Shown piece by piece: positions 44,412 to 54,207 of a stretch of DNA of 64,000 nt. This DNA is from an uncultured Verrucomicrobiae bacterium. GTDB taxonomy: Bacteria; Verrucomicrobiota; Verrucomicrobiia; Limisphaerales; AAA164-E04. The first letter of the stretch is position 1; every line of letters starts with the position of its first letter. The position numbers and the translations under genes were made by a program. Location of the stretch: assembly GCA_951813855.1 (NCBI GenBank), contig OX638380.1, positions 2,558,876 through 2,622,875 of the forward strand. The letters run 5' to 3'. Under the pieces are notes generated by a model. The model was given only the letters and a program-made list of their open reading frames with translations. It was not told the origin of the DNA and did not search any database.

Positions 44412-45637
44412 TCAAGATCTAGTCAGTTTTCTCAACGAGTTCAATTTTTTACGGAACGAGATTCCCAAAAGTATCGGCGGCACCATTCTCAGGATATGCC
44501 AAATAACCAACAAAGCTAAGAATTCGTCAAGACTGAACCCAAGCGTGACAGTAGCGACTAATAGCAAAAAAACTCCGGCAAAAGGCCCGATACAAAACAT
44601 CAGATAAGACAACAAACCGGATTGCACCGTATTGGACGACCGCACGCCCCAATATAAACCGATGTAATGCATTAACGGCGCTTCGAAAAAAATCGAACAT
44701 GCCGAACCACCATGAAAGATGGCAAAAAACAACAATTCATCGGCCGAATCAAAATCATGCGTATACTCAAACATTAGAATCTCAAACAATAAAAGTCCCA
44801 ACAGAAGCGAATGAGCTAACGCGATGCACAGTGAATTCCCAAACTGGCTTCGGGCCAGAGTCGTATCTAACGCCGTCACTACTGACCGTTCCGACATCGA
44901 AGAGATTAACACCAATTCCAGAAATCCCGATGAGCGGTACCTAAACATTTGTTTCGAAATCGACAGGCACATATTCCCACGAATAACCGCTTCCAGCAGA
45001 AATAGTGTCAGATACGACTCCCATAGAAAATATCCATGCGTCCAATACTTAATTCAACCGTTGGCAAAACCCAGAAAATGCAAAGTCAACGCCGACCCTA
45101 AAATAATTTTGGTCGCTTTCCCGGAAGACGCGTGAATTTCCAAAAATCCTCGGTAGGGATTAACGTTGTCCTCGATTCTCGCCAGGGGACGCTTTCGTCT
45201 CGAAACCGTCCGTCTCCGAGACGATCGCCGTGGGACCTCGTTCGCCTTGGTTTCTTGGGACCAAACGATGCGAAAAGCCCCGATCGCCAGTAAATAAAAC
45301 AGGAACGTCCATGCCAACATTCCGAGAACGATCCCGAGAAAAACGCCCCGATCGATAAAACCACCCCCCAAATGTTGCAGATTCAACAGCGGCCCGGCAA
45401 TTACGGTAAAAAAGAGAGCTCTCAAATCGTTCGCTAATAACCCCTCTTGAATCCAGGACTGAAAGAAAACCGGCAAGAAACAGAACCCCAGCAAAGTCCC
45501 GAAACTCGACAGGGTGGAAACCAACGGGTCTCGGCAAACGACCGACCAAAAGAGCCCGATCGAAACTCCCAGCAACATGAAGGCCCCGACATTCAGAATC
45601 AACCGAAACACTTCTTCCCAGGTCACTCCTCCGCTTA

Positions 45638-47177
45638 GGGCTCTCGCCTAAATAACATATTTGTTCAAATGATTAAATCTTTTATCAGAATTTCATTCTG
45701 ACATGTTAATGGACGGATAATCTCTCTGGTAATTTAAAAACTGATTTCGATGGTTTATTTAAAGCTGGAAGTTATCAACCTATTTAGGTCGATTCAATGG
45801 TTTTTGAGAGGCTTGATGACGGTAAATCTTAGTTTCCAATCCTTTGACAACCAACGAATTAGAATTAATTACTTTTAAAGGTTGAAAAAATGAAATATGC
45901 ATGATATGATTAAGCGTGAGCGATCAGGTTGCCGTTATCAGAAAAAAATATCTGAGCTTGGAGCCAAACTTCCAAGAATTGATTAAGCGTCATTGGCTAG
46001 CATCCGAGGCAATAGCCATTGGTAGGGGTGGAATAGAAATAGTTCACGAAGCTACGGGTGCTAGCCGCACTACGATTCGAGCGGGAATTAATGAATTAAA
46101 AACGGGAGCAATTTCGGAGAAAAATCGCCAAAGGAAAGCAGGAGGGGGACGGAAATTATTAGCCAAACACGACAAGACTCTTTTGTCAAATCTGAATAAT
46201 CTTATCGAACCCAAAACTCGAGGTGATCCTGAAAATCCGTTGCGTTGGATCTGCAAAAGTGCTGAACAAATCAAAATTAAATTAAATGAAATGGGACATC
46301 AGATAAGTGAACGCACCGTAAATCGTTTGCTCCATGAAATGGGATACAGCCTTCAAGGAAACCAGAAAACCCTAGAAGGCAACCAGCATCCCGATCGAGA
46401 CCAGCAATTTCGATATATTGAACGCAAATCTCGGAAATTCCTGAAGGAAAATGAACCCGTGATTTCGGTTGACACCAAAAAAAAGGAATTGGTGGGACAG
46501 CACAAAAATATGGGGAAAGAATGGCATCCGAATGGAAATCCTGAACTAGTCAAAATGCATGATTTCCCTGATCCAACACTACCTAAAGCAAATCCCTATG
46601 GCGTGTTTGATATTAACACCAATACGGGTTGGGTAAGTGTAGGCACTGATCACGATACTGCGGAATTTGCGGTAGAAACTATTCGTCGATGGTGGCTAGC
46701 AATGGGACGAAAAAAACATCCCAAGGCCAAGAAGCTATTAATTACGGCTGATGGAGGAGGTTCAAATGGTAGTCGTAATAAATTATGGAAAACCGAGTTA
46801 CAAAAACTGGCTGATGAACTTAGTATGGAAATATCAGTTTGTCATTTTCCACCTGGCACGAGCAAGTGGAATAAAATTGAACATCAAATGTTTTCATATA
46901 TTTCAATGAATTGGCGGGGACGCCCATTAACCAATTATGAAACCATAGTTAATTTGATTAGCAATACAACAACTAAAAATGGGTTGAAAATAAACTGTGA
47001 TCTAGATGAATCCAAATATCAGACGGGCATAAAAATTACTGACGAACAAATGCAAGATTTGCGTTTAACTAAAGAGAAGTTTCATGGTGAATGGAATTAT
47101 AAATTAAAGCCCCATGAATGTAAATAATACATTTGATACATACACGGAAAACAGATAGTTTATTATGGCGAGAGCCC
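45638..47177 (+). mobile_element. ISAzo13-like insertion sequence, exact ends
   Basis: 1,540 bp. The ends are inverted repeats: GGGCTCTCGCC followed by an AT-rich stretch on both sides (11 bp perfect). The element is flanked by a 3-bp duplication TTA (45635-45637 and 47178-47180); the uninterrupted site is seen in copies C and D (CCGCTTAACAACG). It carries one transposase gene. Its composition is clearly AT-richer than the host. Confidence 0.88.
45916..47127 (+). CDS. ISAzo13-family (Rhodopirellula-type) DDE transposase
   Basis: A 403-residue transposase starting at GTG 45916. The N-terminal helix-turn-helix region (EIVHEATGASRTTIRAG) is followed by a DDE core: first Asp in VISVDTKKKELVG, second in LLITADGGGSNGSR, and Glu in KWNKIEHQMFSYI. 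The GTDHDTAEFAVE and CHFPPGTSKWNKIEH blocks are typical of PF07592-type transposases. The gene appears intact, so the element may still be active. It opposes the direction of the permease gene it interrupts. Confidence 0.87.
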   Translation: MSDQVAVIRKKYLSLEPNFQELIKRHWLASEAIAIGRGGIEIVHEATGASRTTIRAGINELKTGAISEKNRQRKAGGGRKLLAKHDKTLLSNLNNLIEPKTRGDPENPLRWICKSAEQIKIKLNEMGHQISERTVNRLLHEMGYSLQGNQKTLEGNQHPDRDQQFRYIERKSRKFLKENEPVISVDTKKKELVGQHKNMGKEWHPNGNPELVKMHDFPDPTLPKANPYGVFDINTNTGWVSVGTDHDTAEFAVETIRRWWLAMGRKKHPKAKKLLITADGGGSNGSRNKLWKTELQKLADELSMEISVCHFPPGTSKWNKIEHQMFSYISMNWRGRPLTNYETIVNLISNTTTKNGLKINCDLDESKYQTGIKITDEQMQDLRLTKEKFHGEWNYKLKPHECK

Positions 47178-48132
47178 TTAACAACGATAAATAGATCACC
47201 GGGACGATCGCGGCGAGGCACAAGACCAAGAGCAACGCACCGGAAACGAACTTACCCGAGAGCACGTCCCGAAAACGCAACGGCGTCAGCAGTAACAATC
47301 CCAGCGTATTTTCCCTGCGTTCGGCAGTGATGGAGTTGGCGGCCATGACGGTTCCGCCGAAACCGAAGAAAACGGTAGTCAGCATCCCGAAATTTTGCAA
47401 TTGACCGGTTCCCGTCAGGCCCACGAGCAACGAAAAGCCGTAAAGGCACAACGCCAGTCCGAGCAGAACCGCTCGCAACACATAATAATATCTCCGACGA
47501 CTGAGAACGCGAAGTTCTCTGGCCATGACCGCCGCTACCCTCATGCGCCAGGTTCCAATGCTGCGCCTTGCCAATTAAACCCGCCGGCCTCAACGCCGAA
47601 TTTTTTAAATTCGATTGCCTTTCTTCGCGTCATTGATTTCAATTTCACCTTAACCTATAGCACGACAATTACAATGCGACACTTGGGGCACGAGGCGCAA
47701 GGTTCATTGCATCGGTCGTAGGGGGCATTTTTCCGGACGGGTTTGGGACGGTCAAGCGGAAAGAGAGAGAGTCTAACTGCTGGAGGTCAAGGGAAGCGAA
47801 GAGCATCCCGCGAAGGGGTTCGACGGTTCAAGAAGGTCCCGGCGCCGAGACGCAGCGAGCGGACTACTCGGATCCGGGAGGTGGCCATGGCTCCGATAAA
47901 AACTGCTTGGAAAAGAAAAATCGACTAATCAGCTTGGAATACGGCTCACCGCCGTCATTGGCGTCCTGTGATCCGGATTGAGGGAGGGTGACCGGGCGAG
48001 CGGTCTTCGGGGGCGGGCGTCAATCGTCGAACCTTGCTTTGCTGGTTCGGCAACTTCGGCGGCAGGCATCCGGATTCTCTTTCTGGTGGGCGGTTGGCTC
48101 ACTGAGCGGTGGCGCCGGGAACGAGACCGCGG

Positions 48133-49008
48133 TCACGTCGAGGCTCGGGATTCCCGAGCCGTGGGAGTGGCTGGTGAAGAGTCGGTAGTGGTGGGAAGAT
48201 TGACGGGGTGAGACGGCTCGGCAGCGCCGTCGGCCCGATGATGTTCCAAAGCGGTGCGGCACCGATAGCTTTGGGTGTTGATCTCGAAGATGGTGGCGTG
48301 GTGTACGAGTCGATCGACCGCGGCGGCGGCGGTGGCTTGGTCGGGAAAGATTCGATCCCATTGGGCGAAGGGCAGATTGGCGGTGAGGAGGATGGAGCGT
48401 TGTTCGTAGCGATCGGAGATCAGTTCGAAGAGGACGGCGCTTTCTTCCCGATCGCGGTTGACGTAGGCGAAATCGTCAAGGATGAGGAGGTAGAATTTAT
48501 GGAGACGTGCGAGCAGTCCATCGAGATCGAGATTGCGTTGGGCGACCTGCAGTTTCTGGACGAGGCTGGAGGTTCCGGTGAAGAGCACCTTGAGGCCCTG
48601 GCGCACGAGGGAGAGGCCGATGGCGGAGGCGAGGTGGCTCTTGCCGACGCCGGGGGGCCCGAAGATGAGGAGGTTGGCTCCCTTGCGGATCCAGCTGTCT
48701 TCGGAGGCGAAGGCCGGAACGCGTGCTTGGGGCGGGGATGGGATGAGGTTGAAATCGAAGCCTTCGAGGTTCTTGCCGGGGAGGAGTTTGGCCTGCCGGG
48801 TATGTCGGTCGATGCGGCGGTTGTCCCTTTCGGTCAATTCGAGTTCGGCGAGGGAGAAGAGAAATTTTGACGCCGGCCAACCCTCCTTGTCGGCGCGTTG
48901 AGCCAGGTTCCGCCACTCGGTCTCGATGGAGGGCAGTCGCAGTTCGGAGAGCATGAGGGAAAGTCGGTCGGGATCGACGGCCTGTGGCGGTGTGGAGCGG
49001 AGGGTCAT
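48133..49008 (-). CDS. istB: IS21-family helper ATPase IstB
   Basis: A 291-residue AAA+ ATPase. The Walker A motif is FGPPGVGKSHLA and Walker B is LLILDDFAYV. It loads the IstA transposase on target DNA in IS21 elements. The start overlaps the istA stop in an ATGA arrangement. The C-terminal tail beyond VHHATIFEIN is rich in Ser/Thr/Pro and may be somewhat extended. The gene appears intact. About 475 bp of non-coding sequence separate it from the left end of the element. Confidence 0.92.
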   Translation of the reverse strand: MTLRSTPPQAVDPDRLSLMLSELRLPSIETEWRNLAQRADKEGWPASKFLFSLAELELTERDNRRIDRHTRQAKLLPGKNLEGFDFNLIPSPPQARVPAFASEDSWIRKGANLLIFGPPGVGKSHLASAIGLSLVRQGLKVLFTGTSSLVQKLQVAQRNLDLDGLLARLHKFYLLILDDFAYVNRDREESAVLFELISDRYEQRSILLTANLPFAQWDRIFPDQATAAAAVDRLVHHATIFEINTQSYRCRTALEHHRADGAAEPSHPVNLPTTTDSSPATPTARESRAST

Positions 49009-50519
49009 GGCGAGAGGCGGTTACCGAGCAGATGGGAGTACTGACCGAGGTTGCCCACGGCGACGTCTTGCCGAGGAAGGGAAGGCTCTTGGAACGCAAA
49101 GCGAGTTCTCAGGGACTCGACATCGGGGAGGGAGCCGGTCCGGAGCGCTGCTTCGATGGCGTCGGCGATTTCCGCTTCGCAGCCGTTTTCGTGGGCCAAG
49201 GCAAGGAACTCGACGGTGAGACGGCAAGCTTGTTTTTCGCTCACGGATTCCTTCACTTGATCGAAGAAGTGGCGATAGGCCTCTCGAGGAAAGAGATCAT
49301 TGCGGTAGGTCAGACGTGCCAGAGCCATAGGTTTGCGCTTCAGGGACTGGATGACATGCCGATAATCGATGACGTTGGGACGGTGAGTCCGATGTCCGCG
49401 AGGCAGGGTTTCGATCCTCGTCGCTCCCTGGAAGAGTTCGATCCGGTCATCGAAGATGCGAGCTTTGAGCCGGTAGCCGATGAGTCGCGAAGGCACTGAG
49501 TAGTAAACCTTTCGAATGCGGCAGCCAGCGGTGCTGGTCACCGTGACCATGACCTCTTCGCAGTCGCAAGGATTCGACGGCGGCAGCGGGTTCAGCTGGC
49601 CCCGTTCGGTCTCGATGTCCTTCGCCACCCTGACGTTTTCACGAGCGACGATTTCCGCGACGAAGGTTCGGTAGGCGTCCAGGCACTCGAAATCCCGGGA
49701 TCCTCGGAGTTCCAGCTCGCCTCGAATCCGGTCCTTGAGATGACGGTGGGCGCTTTCGATGGCGCCGTTTTCGTGGGCCACGCCCCGGTTGTTGCGAGAC
49801 GGTTTCATCCCGTAGTGTTCGCACAAGGCCTTGAAGCGTCCGGTCAAGTCCTCCGCTACGTCTTGGGCCAGATTGCGGAAGGCAGCGGAGAGACTGTCGG
49901 TTCGGAGCTCGTGGGGGACTCCGCCCAGTTCGGCGAAGGCACCCTGAATTCCCTCGGCCAAGGCGGTGAAGGACTCGCCGTTAATGACCACGGAGACGTA
50001 TCGGTAGCACGACCATGGGAGGCGAAAGTGGAAGTACAGGTGCCGGAGCGATTCTCCCCGGATGGTGACTTCCCCGGACTTCAGGTGGGTGAAGTCGGCA
50101 ATGGCGAAAGTGCCGGCAGGCCTCTTCGTCTGCGGGAACATGACTTCTTTTTCCGCACCGTTTTGGGCTCGCCATGCCCGAATCCGCCGTTCCAGGGTTC
50201 GGCGGTAGTTCGGCTTGAATTCCGGTTCGGTGTTCAGCAAATCGTGGAACACCGTGATGGGCTTGATGTCGGGGCATCGCTCCAGAATGGGGACGACCTT
50301 GGATTCGAAGAACGTGGCCAAGGGATCCGGACGAGTGCGCTGGGCGGGCGGAGAATCCTCCGACGGTTGGTTTTCGGTCTGTTTCCTGGCTTTTTCGAGG
50401 GTCCGATAGCCCGTTGAGCGATGGATCCCGATGGCGGCGGCGGCGGACGCGACTCCTTTTTTCGGGCGCAATTGCATGAACAGTTTCTTCTGTTGAGGTG
50501 TGACTCGTCGTTTGGTCAT
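49005..50519 (-). CDS. istA: IS21-family transposase IstA
   Basis: A 504-residue DDE transposase. A helix-turn-helix lies near residues 20-45 (SAAAAIGIHRSTGYRTLEKA). The rve-type core has Asp in AIADFTHLK, Asp in ELRTDSLSAAF and Glu in AHENGAIESAHRHLK. A beta-barrel Mu-type C-terminal domain follows (YYSVPSRLIGYRLKARIF). The gene is intact and translationally coupled to istB. The GGGAGG before its ATG lies at the edge of the neighbouring IS4-like element, so that insertion may have replaced the original leader. Confidence 0.92.
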   Translation of the reverse strand: MTKRRVTPQQKKLFMQLRPKKGVASAAAAIGIHRSTGYRTLEKARKQTENQPSEDSPPAQRTRPDPLATFFESKVVPILERCPDIKPITVFHDLLNTEPEFKPNYRRTLERRIRAWRAQNGAEKEVMFPQTKRPAGTFAIADFTHLKSGEVTIRGESLRHLYFHFRLPWSCYRYVSVVINGESFTALAEGIQGAFAELGGVPHELRTDSLSAAFRNLAQDVAEDLTGRFKALCEHYGMKPSRNNRGVAHENGAIESAHRHLKDRIRGELELRGSRDFECLDAYRTFVAEIVARENVRVAKDIETERGQLNPLPPSNPCDCEEVMVTVTSTAGCRIRKVYYSVPSRLIGYRLKARIFDDRIELFQGATRIETLPRGHRTHRPNVIDYRHVIQSLKRKPMALARLTYRNDLFPREAYRHFFDQVKESVSEKQACRLTVEFLALAHENGCEAEIADAIEAALRTGSLPDVESLRTRFAFQEPSLPRQDVAVGNLGQYSHLLGNRLSP

Positions 50520-50528
50520 GTTCAGAAC

Positions 50529-52324
50529 CTCCCACTAGCAGAATTTCCAGGGCGTTACAGTAGGTCACACGAGATTATCATCGACGTGAATGGAGGAGAA
50601 TCAAGTTGTTTTTGGTATCAATCGATGAAAAAATGCCGAATTTTACTTTTCTAGTGGTTATAATCAGGAAGTTTCAAGTGAGGAGAATATAGCGGTGACG
50701 TTTCGACTATTTTCCTAAAAAAAACAGTCGGTTTATCGACGTATTAATTTCGGTTAAGTTCGACGCCAGGTCTCAGCTGGTGTCGGGTATACCTATCGGG
50801 GTCGCATTGTTTCCTAAGGCTATGCGATCGTAGAGGGATTGCCAGTTTGGAATGATGAATTCCGTAAACAGACTGCGGATTCGTATTCGAAGATAGCTGA
50901 GTTTTTTCGTTTTGGCGAGTGCGGCTTGAAATACTTTGCAGCATCTGAGTTCAATTTGATCAATTAAAAAGGCCAAAAACATTATCATCGCTAAAACGGT
51001 TGTCAAATGCTTGTGACCATGGCCATAATTGTGTTCCAAATGATAACCTTGATTTTTCAACGTGTTAAACGTTTCATTTTCCACTTTCCAGCGAGCCCGA
51101 CCCGCACGCATCAAACGCTCTAAGGTGTCTGGGGTTACGGATAAGGCCGTGATCCAACAATTATAATATCTCACCTTCCCCGTCTCATCGACTTCTCGGT
51201 ATTCAATGAGATTGACCTTGAGATAGTCCCAGGAGTCGTTCAGGCTCACATCTTCCAAGTAGCGGAACTCATGCCGAATATTCTGCTTGTCGATGATCAC
51301 ATGTAGTTTGACTTGGGAACTGGCGTCCAGTTTTTCGAATAATTTCGTGAGCTTTTTGCGCTTGGCCACAATGAGATATTCCATATCGTAATCCCGCAAC
51401 AGTTCAATCACTGGGCCGGCGGCATAAAGCCCATCCAGCAGCACGATGATCTTCATATGGGGGTGTTCGCGACGTAAATCAGCGAGGAGTCTTTTGATCG
51501 CATTGAGTTCACAGTCGTTTTTGTTCGTGCCGTCTTGTTGCTGGATCGGTTCGGGTGCCAGAGGAATCACTTGTTTTTGCGCCGGATGGACGATGACCGC
51601 GGCTAATAACTGATGAATAAAACTGATTTTGCCACTCCGGTGTTCGATTTGGCAACAGTTATCGCAGTGGACGGATTCCGAATGAAACACTCCCGTGCCG
51701 TCAATACTAATCAAATACGCCCCATCCAGATACCGATAGGCTTCTAACATCTTTCCTCGTTGCACCAAGGCCAGCAGGGCTTTGAAAACGGGGCGTAGCT
51801 GAGCGGGTTCCAGCAAGTCGAGAACCTTCCGCATGGCCGTATCGCAAGGCACCTTAAGGACCCCGAACAGCCGCTCCATGTTGGCGCGAATCGTGTCGTT
51901 TTGGCGAGTGTCCCGATCGAATTTCAAAAGAGACTTATATTTGAGTTTAAACAAGGCCAAAGCCGACATCAAATAATCGGTCAGCGTGAATTCGCGAGGT
52001 TGAACTGGCGATTTGATTTTATCGAATTGTGCTTTCGCCAGTTTCAGCATGCTTTCGACGTTCAAATGTTTCCGGAAACCAGGGATCCAAGACATTTTCG
52101 TTCTTCAGGTGACCGACCGAAATCGAATTTCCGGTCTGAGATTGCAGATTGAGGCACTCCATCTGACTCGCGGTCAGATTCCGTAGGCTACGGCTCGAAC
52201 TAGGGCACACCGGACGTTACCATACCACATCTTGGGGCATTTCGCTGAATTTTTTGAAGAAAAGTTTACGAAAGGCGATGACAAAATCCCCCTAAAACAA
52301 TGCCTTTAAGGGGCTAGTGGGAGT
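50529..52324 (-). mobile_element. IS4-superfamily insertion sequence, first (ends tentative)
   Basis: Inverted copies of CTCCCACTAG at 50529-50538 and 52315-52324 bracket a single transposase gene and are the best candidates for the ends, giving about 1.8 kb. I see no target duplication at these positions, so the boundaries are tentative. It lies just upstream of istA, inside the IS21-family element. Confidence 0.5.
50773..52095 (-). CDS. DDE transposase, IS4 superfamily
   Basis: A 440-residue protein. A long helical N-terminus is followed by a DDE core with Asp in ISIDGTGVFHS, Asp in IVLLDGLYAAG and Glu in ARWKVENETFNTLK. A four-cysteine/His segment (HCDNCCQIEH) sits just after the first Asp. 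The YGHGHKHL stretch after the Glu recurs in this transposase group. The frame is intact. Composition and style differ from the host genes, so recent arrival is likely. Confidence 0.85.
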   Translation of the reverse strand: MSWIPGFRKHLNVESMLKLAKAQFDKIKSPVQPREFTLTDYLMSALALFKLKYKSLLKFDRDTRQNDTIRANMERLFGVLKVPCDTAMRKVLDLLEPAQLRPVFKALLALVQRGKMLEAYRYLDGAYLISIDGTGVFHSESVHCDNCCQIEHRSGKISFIHQLLAAVIVHPAQKQVIPLAPEPIQQQDGTNKNDCELNAIKRLLADLRREHPHMKIIVLLDGLYAAGPVIELLRDYDMEYLIVAKRKKLTKLFEKLDASSQVKLHVIIDKQNIRHEFRYLEDVSLNDSWDYLKVNLIEYREVDETGKVRYYNCWITALSVTPDTLERLMRAGRARWKVENETFNTLKNQGYHLEHNYGHGHKHLTTVLAMIMFLAFLIDQIELRCCKVFQAALAKTKKLSYLRIRIRSLFTEFIIPNWQSLYDRIALGNNATPIGIPDTS

Positions 52325-52497
52325 TGCTGGGTCATGTTGGTTCTCCGTCCGCACACGTGGTCGTGCCGACGGGCCAACTATCCACCGATCAGAAGAACTT
52401 GCAGCCTTTCTTGGGCAGGGTTCCGGCCACTTCGGTCGGGCTACGCCCTCCCTTCGTGGCCGGAACCTAAAGGATCCCCTCGATTTTTTAGACGGTT
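52096..52497. other. Sequence between the two IS4-like elements
   Basis: About 400 bp. It contains the upstream region of the first IS4-like transposase, its probable right end (to 52324), and about 150 bp of leftover IS21-element sequence. A hairpin with stem GGTTCCGGCCAC/GTGGCCGGAACC lies within about 52425-52470. No gene seen. Confidence 0.4.
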
Positions 52498-53703
52498 TTA
52501 AACATATTGAGACTCCTCAAACAACAGTTTTTTCAGATGTTCCATTGCTTGGTTCAGTTCTTCCAGTGTGAATATAAACTTCTGGTTTTTCCACACCTCT
52601 TTTCCCAGATACACTATGGAAAGAACGGCTCGATTTCGAATGGTATTGGCCTGAAAATGTTTTGCTATTCCACGAGTAGTTCCAGCAAATCCCAGAAGCC
52701 AGAGCGCAAATGTGGCAACGGCAGCTATGAGGAGAAGGATGGCACCACGCTCAGGACTCTTGGTAGATGCATCGCGGAGCCCAAAACCGAATCGGTGACT
52801 TTTCAAATCCCGGAAATTTTCTTCTATCTGCATTCGCTGTGAGTAGATTCGCTTGATGAGTTTTGCGGTTCTTCGTTCATGAGGCAATGAGGTGGCCAGA
52901 AGCCATGGGGTTTTGTAACTGAGCTGGTATTTTGCATTCCTGGATTTGTTCCTGGCATTTCTTTTCTTCCCGGTCTTTCGTTGTTGGCCCCTCACCAGAT
53001 ACAGCTTGCAGCTGAAGCATTTGGTGACTGTCAAACATGTCGATCCGATATGTCGAATGCGGGCTGTGGCCTTGGCGTAGAGCGTTGAAATCAGGCTCCA
53101 GTCCTTTGTCTCCGGGTCCTGATACCTGACTTTGCCTCGTACACGTCCGAGGAAATGTCCACCATGATCCAATACATCTTGATACCATGGCACACGGTAT
53201 CCTGCATCCGTAACCACGATGGGTTTGCAGCCTTCCGGCAACAAGGACATGAGCCTCCGAATGAACGTTCGGTGAACTTTGTCGTTGTTGTATTTGCTTT
53301 CAGGATGCACTTCTTCGTAGATGACCATCGACCGTCCTTTGACAGGTACCGCTGCTCTGAGTATCATCAACTTGTCGTTGGTCGTGACCCCTGTATCTGC
53401 CCAGTCGACGAGAATCACTGGTTTTCTGACATTCATCAGCAATGTCGCAGCCATGGCGGTATAGAATCCCATCAGTTCTTTATACCGGTGATAATTGCCG
53501 AGTAGTCGGTCAATCGCCTTGATTTTGTGCTTGGATAGCGCCGCCCCGTCTCGGTTGCGCCCTAGCATTGTCAGCGTCAGGGTATCGCCTTTGAGTAGCG
53601 CGATCACTGCCGCTAGCAGAGCTTCGACCCGAGCCTTGTGGCCAATTATGGCGTAATCGGTAATCCAGCAACGCAACATGGTCAACACAGTCAATACATG
53701 CAT
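52498..53703 (-). CDS. IS4-family transposase (IS10-group type)
   Basis: A 401-residue protein. The DDE residues are Asp in VILVDWADTG, Asp in IVVTDAGYRVPW and Glu in the IS4 signature Y-x2-R-x3-E-x6-K, seen here as YSQRMQIEENFRDLK. The following HRFGFGLRD block is typical of the IS10/IS4 group. The frame is intact. The ends of the element are not clear to me; GGATCCCCTCGATTTTTTA at about 52472-52491 resembles an IS10-type end, but I found no matching opposite end. Confidence 0.85.
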   Translation of the reverse strand: MHVLTVLTMLRCWITDYAIIGHKARVEALLAAVIALLKGDTLTLTMLGRNRDGAALSKHKIKAIDRLLGNYHRYKELMGFYTAMAATLLMNVRKPVILVDWADTGVTTNDKLMILRAAVPVKGRSMVIYEEVHPESKYNNDKVHRTFIRRLMSLLPEGCKPIVVTDAGYRVPWYQDVLDHGGHFLGRVRGKVRYQDPETKDWSLISTLYAKATARIRHIGSTCLTVTKCFSCKLYLVRGQQRKTGKKRNARNKSRNAKYQLSYKTPWLLATSLPHERRTAKLIKRIYSQRMQIEENFRDLKSHRFGFGLRDASTKSPERGAILLLIAAVATFALWLLGFAGTTRGIAKHFQANTIRNRAVLSIVYLGKEVWKNQKFIFTLEELNQAMEHLKKLLFEESQYV

Positions 53704-54097
53704 AATCTTCTCTGATCAAAGGACAATGTCCGGTTCGACACATTGAACGTGAACTGTTGATCAAAGTCAAGCTTTTTAGAATTTTTCGTAAGTCGTTGGT
53801 AATCAACGACTTACGCTTTAAGGCACCACAGGCTGGCGTCACTGAAACAGTCACGGAACAATGTCCATGCATGCATGATGACTGCCCGAATACGGGTTAA
53901 TACCCGCATTGGCACATGTAACCAGGGCACCTGGTCAGTGGGAAGCACAGGGTCACTTTTTTCCTGATACCCTTGAAAATCAAGGGTTTTGCACAGAAAT
54001 TCGTGGGGATTCGTCAGGGCCGGAACCCTGCCCCCTGGGGGTCCCCCAGACACCGGGGAATCCTTCCCTCCGATTTGTCGCATTGTAATTGTCGCTG
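53704..54097. other. Non-coding stretch right of the IS4-type transposase, with hairpin
   Basis: A perfect 12-bp inverted repeat with a 5-base loop lies at 53787-53815 (arms CGTAAGTCGTTG and CAACGACTTACG). There is no T-run after it on either strand, so it is probably not a terminator; it may be part of a transposon end or a REP-like element. The rest holds the right end of the IS4-type element and a remnant of the IS21 leader. A 90-codon minus-strand frame (53811-54083) has no recognisable content. Confidence 0.45.
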
Positions 54098-54207
54098 TGT
54101 CGCAAAGTAATTGACGCGGAACACCTTAACCCCCGAATAAAAACGTAAAACCCTTTTCGAAAAAAAATTCATATCCTTGTCGATCGCGAACTCTCGTTTC
54201 CCGTGAT

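Larger units (their letters stand above)
44412..47574 (-). pseudogene. ABC-2-type permease, copy B, split by a transposon and a stop codon
   Basis: The 5' part (47574-47178) and 3' part (45637-44412) join perfectly when the 1,540-bp ISAzo13-like element plus one copy of its 3-bp duplication are removed, restoring VIYLSLLSGGVTWEE as in the intact copies. In addition an in-frame TGA (45056-45054) stands where the intact copies read LGFAIGCFKHLP. After it the frame continues with ESYLTLFLLEAVIRGN and on to the normal C-terminus. The gene is therefore inactive twice over. The divergence pattern from copies C and D is mostly silent or conservative elsewhere, suggesting it was functional until recently. 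Confidence 0.88.
47656..54123 (-). mobile_element. IS21-family element invaded by other insertion sequences
   Basis: Both ends carry IS21-type terminal repeats. The left end (47656-47681) and the reverse complement of the right end (54123-54098) agree at 19 of 26 positions and share GTCAATTAC/GACAATTAC and TGCGACA. A second repeat copy, TGTCGCATTGTAATTGTCGC, lies inside the right end at 54076-54095. The flanks show an 8-bp target duplication CCTTAACC (47648-47655 and 54124-54131), and the unoccupied spacer is seen at 44256-44411. The 6,468 bp are more than twice a normal IS21 length because two IS4-superfamily elements lie between istA and the right end. Confidence 0.78.

Noticed and set aside
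53787..53815. Inverted repeat as a Rho-independent terminator
   Set aside because: Neither side carries a T-run on the appropriate strand.
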